Part shown: piece by piece, positions 1 to 10,272 of the stretch
How positions within the stretch are numbered: the first letter of the stretch is position 1
How the letters are laid out: every line of letters starts with the position of its first letter
Position numbers and translations under genes: made by a program
Notes under the pieces: model-generated
What the model saw: the letters and a program-made list of their open reading frames with translations, nothing else
Told to the model about the DNA's origin: nothing
Database searches by the model: none
Assembly (NCBI GenBank): GCA_001632435.1
Contig: KV423949.1
Span: 67,323-131,322 of the forward strand
Reading direction: 5' to 3'
From: Calocera cornea HHB12733
Lineage: Eukaryota; Basidiomycota; Dacrymycetes; Dacrymycetales; Dacrymycetaceae
Length of the DNA: 64,000 nt

Positions 1-91
1 GGCGAGCGCTCTCCAGCTGCTTGAGCTGGGAAGAGACGCCGCTGCGTCGGCGAGCGCTCTCCAGCTGCTTGAGCTGGGAAGAGACGCCGCT
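1..91. repeat. Two-copy tandem repeat, 48 bp period
   Basis: The first 48 bases recur from position 49 with no difference I can see until about position 91. The array touches the left edge of the window, so the true copy number is unknown. Each unit contains an AGCTG/CAGCT inverted pair (cagctgcttgagctg) that could form a small hairpin. No coding role is evident. Confidence 0.85.
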
Positions 92-670
92 CCCTGCTCG
101 CGCTCTGATCTCAATGAGCGTACTGGACGTTGTGATTGTTCTGCTCTAAACAATACGCCGAGACAAAGTGTTGTTGATTTACTAATTAGACATCCGGCCG
201 AACTGCTGCCGGACGGGGCAAGCCGCAGGGAACCCTACTGGCCCATATAGACCCTCCCATTGGGAATTGCCCCCGGGAAGGGAACCGGCTGGAATCCTGC
301 TGGAGCCGAGCTGGCCGTGTAGTGCGCGGGGATGTGGTGCAGAAGGCGGTAGTGGGCGGTAAAGTCGGGAAGCTGTGTCTTTCGCTGATGTTGGTTGCCG
401 CCGGCATCTTCGCAATACCGTGACAATGCGGTGCGGGGTCCCTGAACACCTGGCAGCGCGGACAGCGCACCGTGTTCGCCTTCCCCTAACGAGCCAGAAT
501 CCGATGGTCTGGCAAGCATGGACCGGTTACAATTGCCGCCTTGGGCGTATCCACTTCCTTCCATGCGCCTTGGTCGGCTCCTCTCCTGTGTCTCCTCTTA
601 ACGACCACCAACGACTTATCTTACGCCAGCAGCCTTGAAAACACAGACCAAACGGACAGCCAGAACAGCC
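92..670. other. Upstream region without a supported gene
   Basis: Several short open frames exist on both strands (for example on the minus strand around 186-826), but none has a recognisable domain, splice structure or good start context. The 3' part is probably promoter and 5' UTR of the arrestin-like gene starting at 671. A gene running off the left edge cannot be excluded. Confidence 0.5.
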
Positions 671-2238
671 ATGGCGACTTACCCTTACGCTTGGTCCACA
701 CCACAGCTGCGCCATCCGAACGACGTGAAGCATGATGCACCCATCATCCTCGAACAGACAGCGCCTCAGCGATTGGCGATACTGGATGACGAGGAGCTCG
801 CCCGCGGGGATGACAGGGTCGATCACGAGTTCGTCCTACGGGCACGGCGACGACCCATTCTGAGCCTGCGGTGCAAGAGCCGCGCTAAGGTCGCCAGTCA
901 TAAGCCTGTGTGGTTCGACGGGGACGTCATAGAAGGAGGTGCGTACTGCACGAAGACTGCAGGGAGATCTGATAGCTGAGAATCGCACAGGCGTTCAACT
1001 GATGTTACACAAGGCCACGCACGTCGAAGAGGTCATATTTCGCGTATGTTGCACATGCCACGTCGCAGAGCCCTGGAGCTAACCATTCCCTAGGTGCGCG
1101 GACGTATCGCTCCACCAGAGACAGGAAGACCAGACATCTTCTGGAGCACAGCGGAGACGCTGTGGAAGGCGCCCGCGGACTGCTCGTCGCCTCGTTCTCC
1201 GGTGTCGAAGCTGTTCAGGTCGCAGGACTTGCCTGCGGGGAACCATCACTGGCCGATCGCACTGCAGCTACCGCTTCAAGTGCGCGTTGACACCGTCTCT
1301 GGATGGAAGAGCCTTCCTTTGCCGCCGTCGTTTAGGAAACAGCACCCCAGTGCACTCCTCGAGTACGAGATCATGATCACCGCCTATCGCGGAATCTTGC
1401 GAGAAGCATATACGTACGTGCTTCTAGAAGCGCTCATTGCCACTTTCTAAGCACTTGCGCAGGCTTATTGTCCCTTTCGTGTTTCTGCCTCGCTCTAGTC
1501 CACAGTATCCGCTGGGGCGAGTTCATCCCTCGATGGGTACTTTGCTCATTGGGCCGGCGGACGAAACGACCTCCTTCGACTCGACCCACACGTCGTCCTC
1601 ACTGACGTCCGCCTTCTCGGCCACGTCAACCTCCCCTATCACACCGCTGACGCCCAACACACCCGAGTACTACATCTCCTTGGAGACACAGCACCGATCA
1701 GTCGAAGGAACCGTGTTCTCCATCAGACCCGTCACGGTCGACATCCGCGTTCTGTTCCGGGCGCCTCTTATTTACGCCCGGAATACCCCGATTGTCTGCA
1801 CCATTGTCCTGCAGTCGAGCGACCCCATGGCGCTCGACCTTCTCGCCGCGCCGGACAGCATCCGAATCCAGCTGGAGCAGAAGGTGACAGTCGCCGGTGA
1901 TCAGGTGTGGAACGACGTTCTGGAAACGGGGACTGTGCAGTTCCGTAGACATGAGACCGTGTCCAGTCCGATCAGCCCAGCAGGAGGAATCCGGACCAAG
2001 ACGCTTCAAGGCATCGTCCATGTGCCGAGGGAGACGAAGCCCACATTCAGCTTCATCACGTTCGTGCTTGAGGTGCGCCGCAGCAGTCGCACGCCCATAA
2101 ATCACCTTCTCACGCCTCACATAGCATGTTCTTTCCCTTCAGTTCAGCCCCGCGTGCTTCACACCCACGGATGGCAAGGCGATTCCAAAAATCAATCAAA
2201 GCATCCAAATTGTGACAAACCGGGTTTTGCCGACTTGA
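671..2238 (+). CDS. Arrestin-like protein, paralogue 1 (intact)
   Basis: Predicted 454-residue arrestin-fold protein of the fungal alpha-arrestin-like type. Such proteins usually act as adaptors that recruit ubiquitin ligases to membrane cargo; that role is family knowledge, not shown here. Exons: 671-938, 991-1043, 1094-1413, 1463-2072, 2125-2238; all phases close. The N-terminal arrestin domain includes the family segment KPVWFDGDVIEG and GRPDIFWS; the C-terminal domain includes CTIVLQSSDPMALDLLA and the ending FSPACFTP. A Ser/Thr/Pro-rich insert lies near residues 235-275. I see no obvious PPxY motif. The start at 671 sits in agccATGgcg context; an in-frame ATG at 635 is a possible alternative. 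It is the first of three tandem paralogues (others at 3600 and 8099) sharing intron positions, so the array arose by local duplication. Family call is good; function uncertain. Confidence 0.75.
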
Positions 2239-3599
2239 GTTACGGCACTCTTGCGTAGCCTTCATTCAGGCATGTCGTAAGTCCTGATGCCCTCAGTTGG
2301 TTCTTCTGGCTCAAGAAATTCTCGATAGCCTTCCTGCGGAGTGGAGGGAGCATGTGTGTATCCTTCTTAAGGTTGTCTTTAGAGCCGCGGTGGACTCTCC
2401 GGACATAGCCTCAATCGTACATCACACACCAGCTCAATACATCGAGAACATTCGAAGATCGGCATTTACCGCTGCGTTGGCACCCTGAGCCGTCATATCA
2501 TGGAGTTCCCGCAAACCTCGACTCCCGGGTTGTTGGAGTAGCTCGCAACCTACGTTACCAAAAAAACACATGCAGAGACCTGCTCAAGCCTTTCCCACGC
2601 GGTGTATCAATGGAGTATAATGAGGGTATTTGCCCATTACTATATCTCCTAGTACTGCAGTTTGACCCGCGTTTCGTCTCCATTGTCTGGACCCTACGAG
2701 CACACGCAGTGGCAGATGGCGCCTCGCCTCCTTTCCCTTATCGGGCTGGTGTTTTACAGGCTGTTCAGATTTACCCCTACTAGTACTACTCCTCGCATGA
2801 CCGTGTCCTGCTTCTATTCCGCTTTCTTAACTATATTGGAAGGAATCGCACGACCCTCGGAGACGGGAACATAATGGGAAAGCAGCCGCAAGACTAAACG
2901 AATAGACATCTCCATCTGGCAACAACTCCTACTTCAAGGGGCAATCGTGATCACGGGTAGACAACTGGAGTGGGCGGCTAACGATTCAATGCCCTAATTC
3001 GTCATTTTTGCAGATAGGCACCGGTGCTTGATGTTCTGCTGAAGGCGTCTTTCAAATGTGCGTCGGCAAACCCCACGGCGTGGAAACCCCTATTATCGCT
3101 TCTACTACACTTTTCTTTCGCTTCCTGAAGCTTCTCTGCGAGCTGATATTACGGTACCCTTTCCGTACTGCCCACTGGAATACTCACGTTTCTGGCTGCA
3201 GTTGGAAACCCAAGCCTCGAAGCATGGTTCATGACTACCTAGTACTGGTAGTGCCCAGGTACTAGTTGGTCCGGATTTCCTGATCGGCTGTTTGTCTGGT
3301 TGGTTTCTCTCACGGAGACGCTGTTGCTGTGCATGACCGTGTGGATTCAAGGGTCTGACCATGCTATGATCTATGGGGTCAGCACTGCATCCGCGGTTGC
3401 CAGCGAAGAGCACGTCCGTCGGCGCAGTCTGTGGCATAAAGCACTCGCCACGAAGCATAAATATTTTCCGCTCCGTCACTCTGTGTGGCCAGACCCCTCT
3501 CTGGTAATCTCGATCTGCTCGTCGGGTCGGAAACTTCGTATCAGACAGGGAACTATCGCTGCTGCCCTCTTCTCTCTCAGAGCTTTCGGTTTGGCCACA
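2239..3599. other. Intergenic, 1.36 kb
   Basis: Only short, unconvincing open frames. The segment separates arrestin-like paralogues 1 and 2 and presumably contains the terminator of the first and the promoter of the second. I saw no transposon ends, tRNA or repeat array here. Confidence 0.5.
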
Positions 3600-4072
3600 A
3601 TGGAAAACGATAGTGCTGCCCGCCTATTCCCACTTCCGGCTCAAGAGGAAGTGAGTGATTCTCGTACCCAGCACGAATTTGTCCTCCGCATGAGCGGCCG
3701 ACCGCTGCTGGGTCTTCGATGTGGAAGTCGTTCCAAATCCTCAAAGAACAAGCCGGTTTGGTTCAACGGTGATACCATTGAAGGAGGTAGGGGCTCGACT
3801 CTCGCCCCTCTAGTCACAAGAACTGACAGATAATTTATGAAAGGCATCCAGCTGATGCTGCATAACAAGATGCTGATAGAGAAGATCACTGTTCAAGTGA
3901 GTGGGGGGAGGGGTCTCAAGCGGAAGCAGGTGTCACTAACATCATGAACAGTTGCAGGGCCGAGTTTCGCCGCCAGATGTCGGTCGCCCAGATATATTCT
4001 GGAGTACGTCTCAGACACTCTGCCAGCCCACCAGCGCGCAGCACAAAGAACGGCACCTCGACACATTTTTCC

Positions 4073-4120
4073 GGAGTTATCTTCCAGGATACGTTCGTTT
4101 CTGGGTCCGTCGACCAGAAT
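4073..4120 (+). repeat. MULE left terminal inverted repeat
   Basis: 48 bp beginning GGAGTTATCTTCCAGGATAC; the reverse complement of 6009-6056 differs at two positions. The core TTATCTTCCAGGATAC resembles the end of the second MULE at 60943, showing the two families are related. Confidence 0.92.
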
Positions 4121-4234
4121 ATGGTTAGGGTCAGATTAATCTACAATGCGCTTGTTTGGGCCCCATATCAGGACGTGTCAGAACGCGTCGGAATACATCC
4201 GTTTCTGTGTGAACCTTCGTATTCAACCATCACC

Positions 4235-5878
4235 ATGTCCAGTGTATCGCTTGGCCAGCAGTTCAACACTATCCTCGAGGCATCCAATGCCCTCATTAAC
4301 CATTCGAAGAATCAAGGAGCCTCGCACAATGTGGTCGACAAGCGCAGGAATCTGCTTGTTGTAGCTTGTTGCGTCGATGGGTGTCCATTCCGAGCCAGAG
4401 TCCGTCGCGTCGAGGGGCTCTTCGTGGTACGCCGTATTGTTCCAGCACATACATGTCAAGCCTTTGCTCCCAAGGCCCGTGCAGCAACAAGTCGCACCAC
4501 CTACCTTGTTGTGGAGCTGAAGAAACTCCTCACAATCACGCCCGGCCTCAAGGTCTCCACCATCGTCGAAGCCTTCCAGCGTCAGCAGATTCTTGTCTCG
4601 AAACAGCAAGCCTACCGTGCGAAGCGCATGATTTTGGGCAATGCCATCGAACAGCAGGTCGAGGAGTTCCAAAAACTCCCTGCGTATGCACACCATCTTC
4701 GTGCCTCCGACCCTGGTGCAACAGTCAACATTGCACTCAATCCGAACAGCACCTTCCGCTCGCTTTTCGTCTGCCCTACCGCAGCCAAGAATGCCTGGCC
4801 ATACGTCCGCCATTATGTGGCCGTGGATGGTGCCTTCACCAAGACTGCATTTGACTACATTCTCCTCACTGCGGTCACCTACGATGCGGAAGACAAGCTT
4901 CTGATGCTTGCATGGGCCGTTGCCCCCAAGGAAGATGCAGAGATTTGGGGCGACTTTCTTCGACTCCTTCGTGACTCGCTCCCTGGCTTCAATCTTCCGA
5001 CAACAGTCCTGATCTCTGACCGCCAGAAGGGACTTCTCAAGGCTATTGGAGAAGAGCTTCCCCTTATTGACGAGGCCTACTGCGCACGTCATATCTGCGC
5101 TAATGCAGTTCAGCACTTTGGTCCAACTATCGAAGGCTATTTCTGGCCGCTTGTCTATGCTGACACCGAGAAGTTGTTCAAGGAGCGTCTTGACCATCTC
5201 CGCCATGAGTTCAGCGCTGAAGCTGCCGATTACTTCCTCGATATCGACCTCACCTGTTGGGCATCGCATATGTACAACTCGCCTCGTTTTGGTCGAGTGA
5301 CCTCCAATGCAGCAGAGGTCATGAATAGTGTCTTCGCCCAGGCACGCGGTCTACCCATCCTTCAGCTCCTTGACTACATCTGGAACCATCAGATGGTCAT
5401 GTTCTGCGAGCGCTTCGAGCAAGCCAACCGCCTTCCTCCTGGATTCGTGTCGCTCCAGCATGCACTCTTCACTCAGCGTTGCGTCACTGCACGGACCTAC
5501 ATGGTCTTGCCATCCAGCCCAGTCTCCGCTCTGGTCCGCTCGACAATGGATCCACTGGCTGATGAACATGAGGTCACCCTTGATCCTGACCTTCGAACTG
5601 GCTACTGTACCTGTCGTGCTTTCCAACAGCATCTCATGCCCTGCCCGCATGCCATTGCTCTGTGCCTCCGCTACAGAATGGATCCAGGTCTCTATGTCGA
5701 CAAGTCCTACCTGGTCTCATCGCTCCAGGACACGTACAGCCATGCATACCCTCCTGTCCGCCTTGTGGACCTGGAGGCGTACAATCATGTCAATGCACCT
5801 CCCATGAAGAAACACCGTGGCCGCCCTGCCAACAAGCGCAAGGAGAGAGGGGTGCGCCCACCCCAGGCAAGGGAGTAG
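4235..5878 (+). CDS. MULE-family transposase with WRKY/FLYWCH-like zinc finger, DDE domain and SWIM finger
   Basis: 547-residue intronless transposase; it cuts and reinserts the element in the nucleus. The start at 4235 (caccATGtcc) is preferred over longer upstream frames, which run back through the terminal repeat into host sequence. Domains in order: N-terminal zinc-binding module (CCVDGCPF...PAHTC, about residues 45-72); MULE DDE catalytic core with Asp198 in VAVDGAF, Asp262 in ISDRQKG and Glu361 in NAAEVMNS, plus the conserved ARHICAN segment between them; a SWIM zinc finger Cys458-x-Cys460...Cys470-x-His472; and a basic C-terminus with an AT-hook-like GRPANKRK. No stop or missing catalytic residue is visible, so the protein may be functional. 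A truncated relative lies at 61088. Confidence 0.93.
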   Translation: MSSVSLGQQFNTILEASNALINHSKNQGASHNVVDKRRNLLVVACCVDGCPFRARVRRVEGLFVVRRIVPAHTCQAFAPKARAATSRTTYLVVELKKLLTITPGLKVSTIVEAFQRQQILVSKQQAYRAKRMILGNAIEQQVEEFQKLPAYAHHLRASDPGATVNIALNPNSTFRSLFVCPTAAKNAWPYVRHYVAVDGAFTKTAFDYILLTAVTYDAEDKLLMLAWAVAPKEDAEIWGDFLRLLRDSLPGFNLPTTVLISDRQKGLLKAIGEELPLIDEAYCARHICANAVQHFGPTIEGYFWPLVYADTEKLFKERLDHLRHEFSAEAADYFLDIDLTCWASHMYNSPRFGRVTSNAAEVMNSVFAQARGLPILQLLDYIWNHQMVMFCERFEQANRLPPGFVSLQHALFTQRCVTARTYMVLPSSPVSALVRSTMDPLADEHEVTLDPDLRTGYCTCRAFQQHLMPCPHAIALCLRYRMDPGLYVDKSYLVSSLQDTYSHAYPPVRLVDLEAYNHVNAPPMKKHRGRPANKRKERGVRPPQARE

Positions 5879-6008
5879 AGTGCTCAGTAGGCGATGGAGC
5901 ATGGAGTGCCTCGTAGATAGAAATAGGCAACCTTTAGGAGCGGGCCTTGAAGATAGAAATAGGCACTGGAATGATACCCGTATTTTAGATTTATTGGCGT
6001 GCAAACGC

Positions 6009-6056
6009 ATTCTGGTCGACGGACCCGGAAACGAACGTATCCTAGAAGATAACTCC
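6009..6056 (-). repeat. MULE right terminal inverted repeat
   Basis: Inverted partner of 4073-4120, two mismatches over 48 bp. It is immediately followed by the second copy of the target duplication at 6057. Confidence 0.92.
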
Positions 6057-7073
6057 ATTTTTCCGACGTCTATCAGCTGGCAACTACCACTGGCCCTTCT
6101 CCATCACCTTACCCCACCACGTGCCAGCTGGTAATGCTTCAGCACACACCACAGTTGGCCTTCCCCCGAGCTTCAGACAGCCAGGAAACACCGCCCTTGT
6201 CGAATATGAGATCCGGGTAACAATTGACCGAGGTATACTCCTCCATTCAATTGAGTTAGAAATTCACTCCTCAGAACGTGAAAGCACTTCACTGAAACCT
6301 TTCCTCTAGCTTCGCAGTCCCCTTCGTATACGTACCTCGAACGAGCGTGGAGTATCCACGTGGACTTCCGCAGCTCCCTAGGCACCCCGCTCCTTCCCAG
6401 AGCGTACTCCGCTCGCTGTCCCATCCCTATCAATGCACAGCTTCCACGATGGACCCAGGACGACTCGGGGTCATTCCTCTAGATAGCGGCTCCCTCTATC
6501 TGGCCGAAGTGGAGGCTCAGCACCTCACATTCACCGGCACCGTGTTTTCGACTCGTTTAGCAGACATAGACTGCACCGTATTCTGCAAGGCTCCCTTGAT
6601 AGTCGTCCGCGGTGAGGGCGTTGGCTTGACTATCCTCATGGAATCAAGCGACACACAAGCGGTTGATCTGCTGGCAAGTCCAGCATCAATCCGCTTCACA
6701 CTGGAGCAGAGGGTTACTGCAGCGGGAAGCCAGACATGTCAAAGCATTCTGGCCAAAGGGGACGTGACATTGTGCAGGGAGCGAAGTTCAGCGCGTTTGG
6801 CTCAGCAACGCACAATGACAGCGACGATGAAACACGCAAGAACTCTGGAAGGAATTCTGCATGTACCGCCCGGCACCAAGCCCACGTTCGACTTTAGAAC
6901 CTTCACAATTGAGGTTAGTCTATCAGTAGTGGCGTATTGTAGCATCAACTAACCGGGGTTTATGGCAGCATTTTTTGGTTTTGCGGTTCACACCGGCCTG
7001 CTTTGTTCCTTGCAAGACCAGCGGCGCTTGCACCGTGACACAAAGTGTACAGATCGTGACGCATGGCAACTAG

Positions 7074-8098
7074 TTATCGGACTGGTGTTTGGGTAGATAG
7101 CGGATCGATCTTCCAGCGGTCATATCAAACTTCCCATCGTGTATAAGATTAGCGCACGCAGGCTGCAGCTGTCTATATGCACGCGGGGGGGACTTGGCTT
7201 CCGCTTTTTCTGGTTCGACAATGTTAGCGTGATTAGAACATATCCACCGTCTTGGTTGTCTTACGCTACTACTTAGCTCCAGCCTGCTTTCTTGGCGAAT
7301 GTATTCTGCCGAAGATGAGTTTCGCCATGCTTCTTCATTCATCTGCGGTGCCCCCTGGCCGCACGTGGCGCGGCTGGCACGGACTCAAACGCGCTTCTTG
7401 CCAGCTTTGACCCCCAGATCTTGCGCCTCCTGCTTCACCCTCTCGTATCTCTTTCTTGCGTCTGTTGTCTAGCATGCCCGTATCCTCCTTTAGAAAGTCT
7501 TGACTGCTCAGGAAAGAAGTGTGAAACAGCCCTGGATCATGCGTTGTTGTAGCCTCCCGGCACTGGATGCTCTGCCCCTTCTCCGGCGATGGCTGTGCAC
7601 AGGACTCGGCGCTGCACCGGTCTTGTCTGCAATCATTAGTTATAGCAGCCACCGAAAAGGCAGCACAGACCAAAGTCTTCCTGTAGACAATGTGCACAGC
7701 GTTGCCTGAAAACAACTGCTGCACTGCTCTTCAATCTGCTATGCTCGGACTGTTCATGCTTGTGCGACGGTCGCAAGCCAGAGCGGCGTACTCAGGCAAC
7801 TGTAGCGGGGCTCCTTGTTTGTTACCCCTCTCCTGGATGCATTTTCTTCAAAAAAATCCTCTTTCGTACCTCCCAGCTAGACATGCGATGACTACTGCAC
7901 GGCCAGCTCTGACTTTGAGGCAATAATGGTGATCCGGATGATACGGGGCAGATGCATTCTCATACAGTTCGAACTCCCGCAGTGGCAAGCTCTAAGAGCC
8001 ATCAGACGAGCATTGCGGTTGAGGCCAGCTCCCTTAAAAGCTTGCAATTATATGGATAATCTCCGTGGTCTTGCAACCCAATCGTGTCTATCTATACC
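7074..8098. other. Intergenic, 1.0 kb
   Basis: No supported gene. Short open frames on both strands have no recognisable motif. Presumed promoter of arrestin-like paralogue 3. Confidence 0.5.
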
Positions 8099-9496
8099 AT
8101 GTTCCACCCCACCCAACGACCTGCTCTAGATGAGCACACTCCCACAAGACTACTTCACGAGCGAGTTCTGTATCGAAAAGACAAGCCGGTTCTTGCCTTA
8201 AACTTTCGAAGTTCGGAAACCTCGGCCACCGGCCAGCCTGTATTTTATAATCGCGACATAATCGAAGGAACTGTTCAGCTTTTGGGTACGAAGGGCGTTG
8301 AGCGAGTGACCTTCCAGGTTCGAATCCAGGTTCGCTGCAATCTTTCACTCACTTATTTTCTGCAGGGGAAAGGTTTCGTCGTCAGCCCGGATGTCGGTGC
8401 AGAAAACGTATTCTGGAACTCAGAAGAGGTGCTCCTCAGTTCCCCCGCTTTCGCGTCATTTTTTCAACGCCTGATTGGTAAATACTCCAAGGTGTTCACG
8501 GGTGCTCAAACCTGGCGCTTCTCCCTTCGTCTTCCCTCCCAAGTGCTTGTAAAGACGAAGACAAGCACGCGCAAATATCCGCTTCCTCCGAGCTATCGGC
8601 GAGATCTCGGCGCGGGTATGCTGGAGTACCAACTGGCAATCTCCGCGTATCGAGGTGCACTCCGCGAAACCTACCGGTGAGAGAGCTCGCCTCCCACATG
8701 GTCCAATGCTCAGTCCGATGCAGACTCATTGTGCCATTCACCTACATTCCGCGCTGCACGCCCGAGTACCCTCTTTGGAGAAGCACGTCAAGGGAAACTG
8801 AAAGCACGCAAATCGAAGAAGGTTACGTCGATATCACTCCGAGCGGACCGAGGACCATTCCGTCTGGCTCATTCAGCAGCCAAGAAGAAGAGCTTCCGTA
8901 TCTCGTCTGTCAGCAGTCGATACAAGGTGTTGCATTTGGAGCTCGTCGTGTGCTGGTCACAGTTCGGGTAAGAATTAGTTCGCGCTTGAGTTGAGACGGA
9001 TACTGACTACACTCCGTAGGCCCTGTGCGGCAATCCGGCCATATTTGCTCGAGATGTACCGATCAAGATCTCTCTTACGCTTGAATCCGACGACGCCCAG
9101 GTGCTGGATCTCCTTGCGTCGGAATCTTGTCTTCAAGCATACTTGGAACAGAGAACGACCTTCCCGCGGGGTCAAGTGTATACGGATATTCTTAGTCGAG
9201 GCACTTTGTCGTGGGAACGATTGTCTACATCTATGCCAGCGCGCCCACGGCGACCGATACAACGAAAGGTGGAGTTGTATATCGACTGTCCCGGAGGCGT
9301 GTGCCCAACGTTCAGCTTCCCAGGCGTGTCGTTGCAGGTAAGCTATCGCACTCAACATATAGACAGTCCTGCTCAAACACATTAGCATGGTATCGTCATC
9401 CAGCTCAAAGCCAATGGCTTCTTCGTTCCAGTAACCAAGAAGTTTCCACCTTTGCGACTGAGCATCCAGCTGGTCACAGACAGCACATTGGACTGA
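8099..9496 (+). CDS. Arrestin-like protein, paralogue 3
   Basis: About 400 residues; same fold as paralogues 1 and 2 (GQPVFYNRDIIEG, MLEYQLAISAYRG, LTLESDDAQVLDLLA, and a C-terminal block HGIVIQLKANGFFVPV in place of the FSPACF ending). Exons: 8099-8317 (or 8329), 8366-8676, 8724-8967, 9020-9337, 9386-9496. Differences from its neighbours: the first two introns are absent, so the N-terminal domain lies in one exon, and an extra intron splits the C-terminal domain after VLVTVR. The first donor is duplicated: cag|gttcga and cag|gttcgc lie 12 bp apart in the same phase and would add or remove four residues (VRIQ). The Ser/Pro-rich insert of paralogue 1 is shorter here. It is more diverged than paralogues 1 and 2 are from each other. 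Confidence 0.72.
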
Positions 9497-10272
9497 CAAT
9501 GTACACTAGGAGTGCAGATGCCGCATTCGTTTAAATAGCTTATCGATATCATATTGACTGTATCCTTTAGAGTAGCTACATGTCCCGCGTATCTTCTTAT
9601 TGATGCACATCTTCCTGTTCGAACGTACTCTAGTTGCGGTGGTGTCTACGATAGCGCAGTCCTCGGAATATTGCTGTCCCGAAATCGGCTTCTGTACTGA
9701 CGTAATGAGCCGAGTGGCTGTAACGGGTTCCTGAACCCCGGATTCCGTGCCAAGCGCTTCTCAAACGTTTCCGTCCAACGCAAATGCACAAATGCGGGCC
9801 GTCTGGACTTGTGGCCGATAACGACAATGTTGCTTCTCTGTTCTCCATTGGACCGATTACGCATTCGGAACCCCAGGCATGTCGCGCATCCCGCTCTCGA
9901 CTATATCACAATGCGCCTCCAACGCTGGTCAGATGCCCAACGGGACGTCGAACCGCGACTTTGCAAGAGCACTTGGCAAGCCAAGCTCGCCAGCCCCTGT
10001 CAGCTTACCTTAGCAAATGGCTTTGATAACAACATTGTTCCGCAAATGAGGAGCGTACATCTTATCAACATTGTCTTACCATATCTGGGACATGCATGTC
10101 CGGAATAGGTAAGGAAGCGGTCCTATTCAAAACGTGCAGGTCTGTCGCTGCGAACGCTTCGCTCGGCGTTGGAGGTTCTGCTTGGCTGGCAAGGTCTATA
10201 TAACCACCGGAATGCGCTCTGGAATGCTCCTTGTGGCTTATCGTGTTTGTTCAAAGAACACATTTGCCTACC
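9497..10272. other. Intergenic and promoter of the amidase gene
   Basis: No supported gene in about 0.78 kb. The right end contains a TATA-like box at 10198-10204 upstream of the amidase start. Confidence 0.5.
10198..10204 (+). promoter_or_regulatory. TATA box of the amidase gene
   Basis: TATATAA about 70 bp upstream of the ATG at 10273, a plausible distance for a fungal core promoter with a short 5' UTR. Confidence 0.5.

Larger units (their letters stand above)
4074..6056 (+). mobile_element. Mutator-like (MULE) DNA transposon, full length
   Basis: About 1.98 kb element with near-perfect terminal inverted repeats (4073-4120 and 6009-6056, 48 bp, two mismatches) and a direct duplication of target sequence ATTTTTCCG at 4065-4073 and 6057-6065. 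Whether the duplication is 9 bp, or 8 bp with one more terminal G belonging to the element, cannot be decided because that G is shared. 9 bp is usual for MULEs. It carries one intronless transposase gene (4235-5878) and sits in exon 3 of arrestin-like paralogue 2. Intact ends, perfect target duplication and an unbroken transposase suggest a recently active, possibly autonomous, copy. Confidence 0.93.
3600..7073 (+). pseudogene. Arrestin-like paralogue 2, disrupted by a MULE insertion
   Basis: Second arrestin-like copy. Exons 3600-3786, 3844-3896 and the start of exon 3 (3952-4072) match paralogue 1 in length and motif (KPVWFNGDTIEG, GRPDIFWS). Exon 3 then runs into a transposon at 4074-6056. 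After the element the same exon resumes at about 6065 in the expected frame (SAGNYHWPF, GLPPSFR, LVEYEI), followed by exon 4 (about 6320-6913, containing ILMESSDTQAVDLLA) and exon 5 (6969-7073, FTPACFVP). Apart from the insertion I see no stop or frameshift in exons 1-3 and 5; the donor of exon 3 is ambiguous (6236 or about 6280). As it stands the arrestin frame meets a stop shortly inside the element, so no full-length arrestin can be made unless the element is spliced out or excises. The insertion looks recent. Confidence 0.85.

Noticed and set aside
4223..5269. Long minus-strand open frame (348 codons) opposite the MULE transposase
   Set aside because: Mirror of the codon bias of the real plus-strand gene; no domain and no splice or start support.
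3944..5878. Possible arrestin-transposase fusion protein, since a frame is open from the host exon into the element
   Set aside because: The open frame in the host part is not the arrestin frame; the genuine arrestin frame stops inside the element.
8317..8327. GGTTCGAATCC, a perfect tRNA B-box sequence
   Set aside because: It lies at an exon-intron junction of an arrestin-like gene; no A-box, cloverleaf or acceptor stem can be drawn around it.
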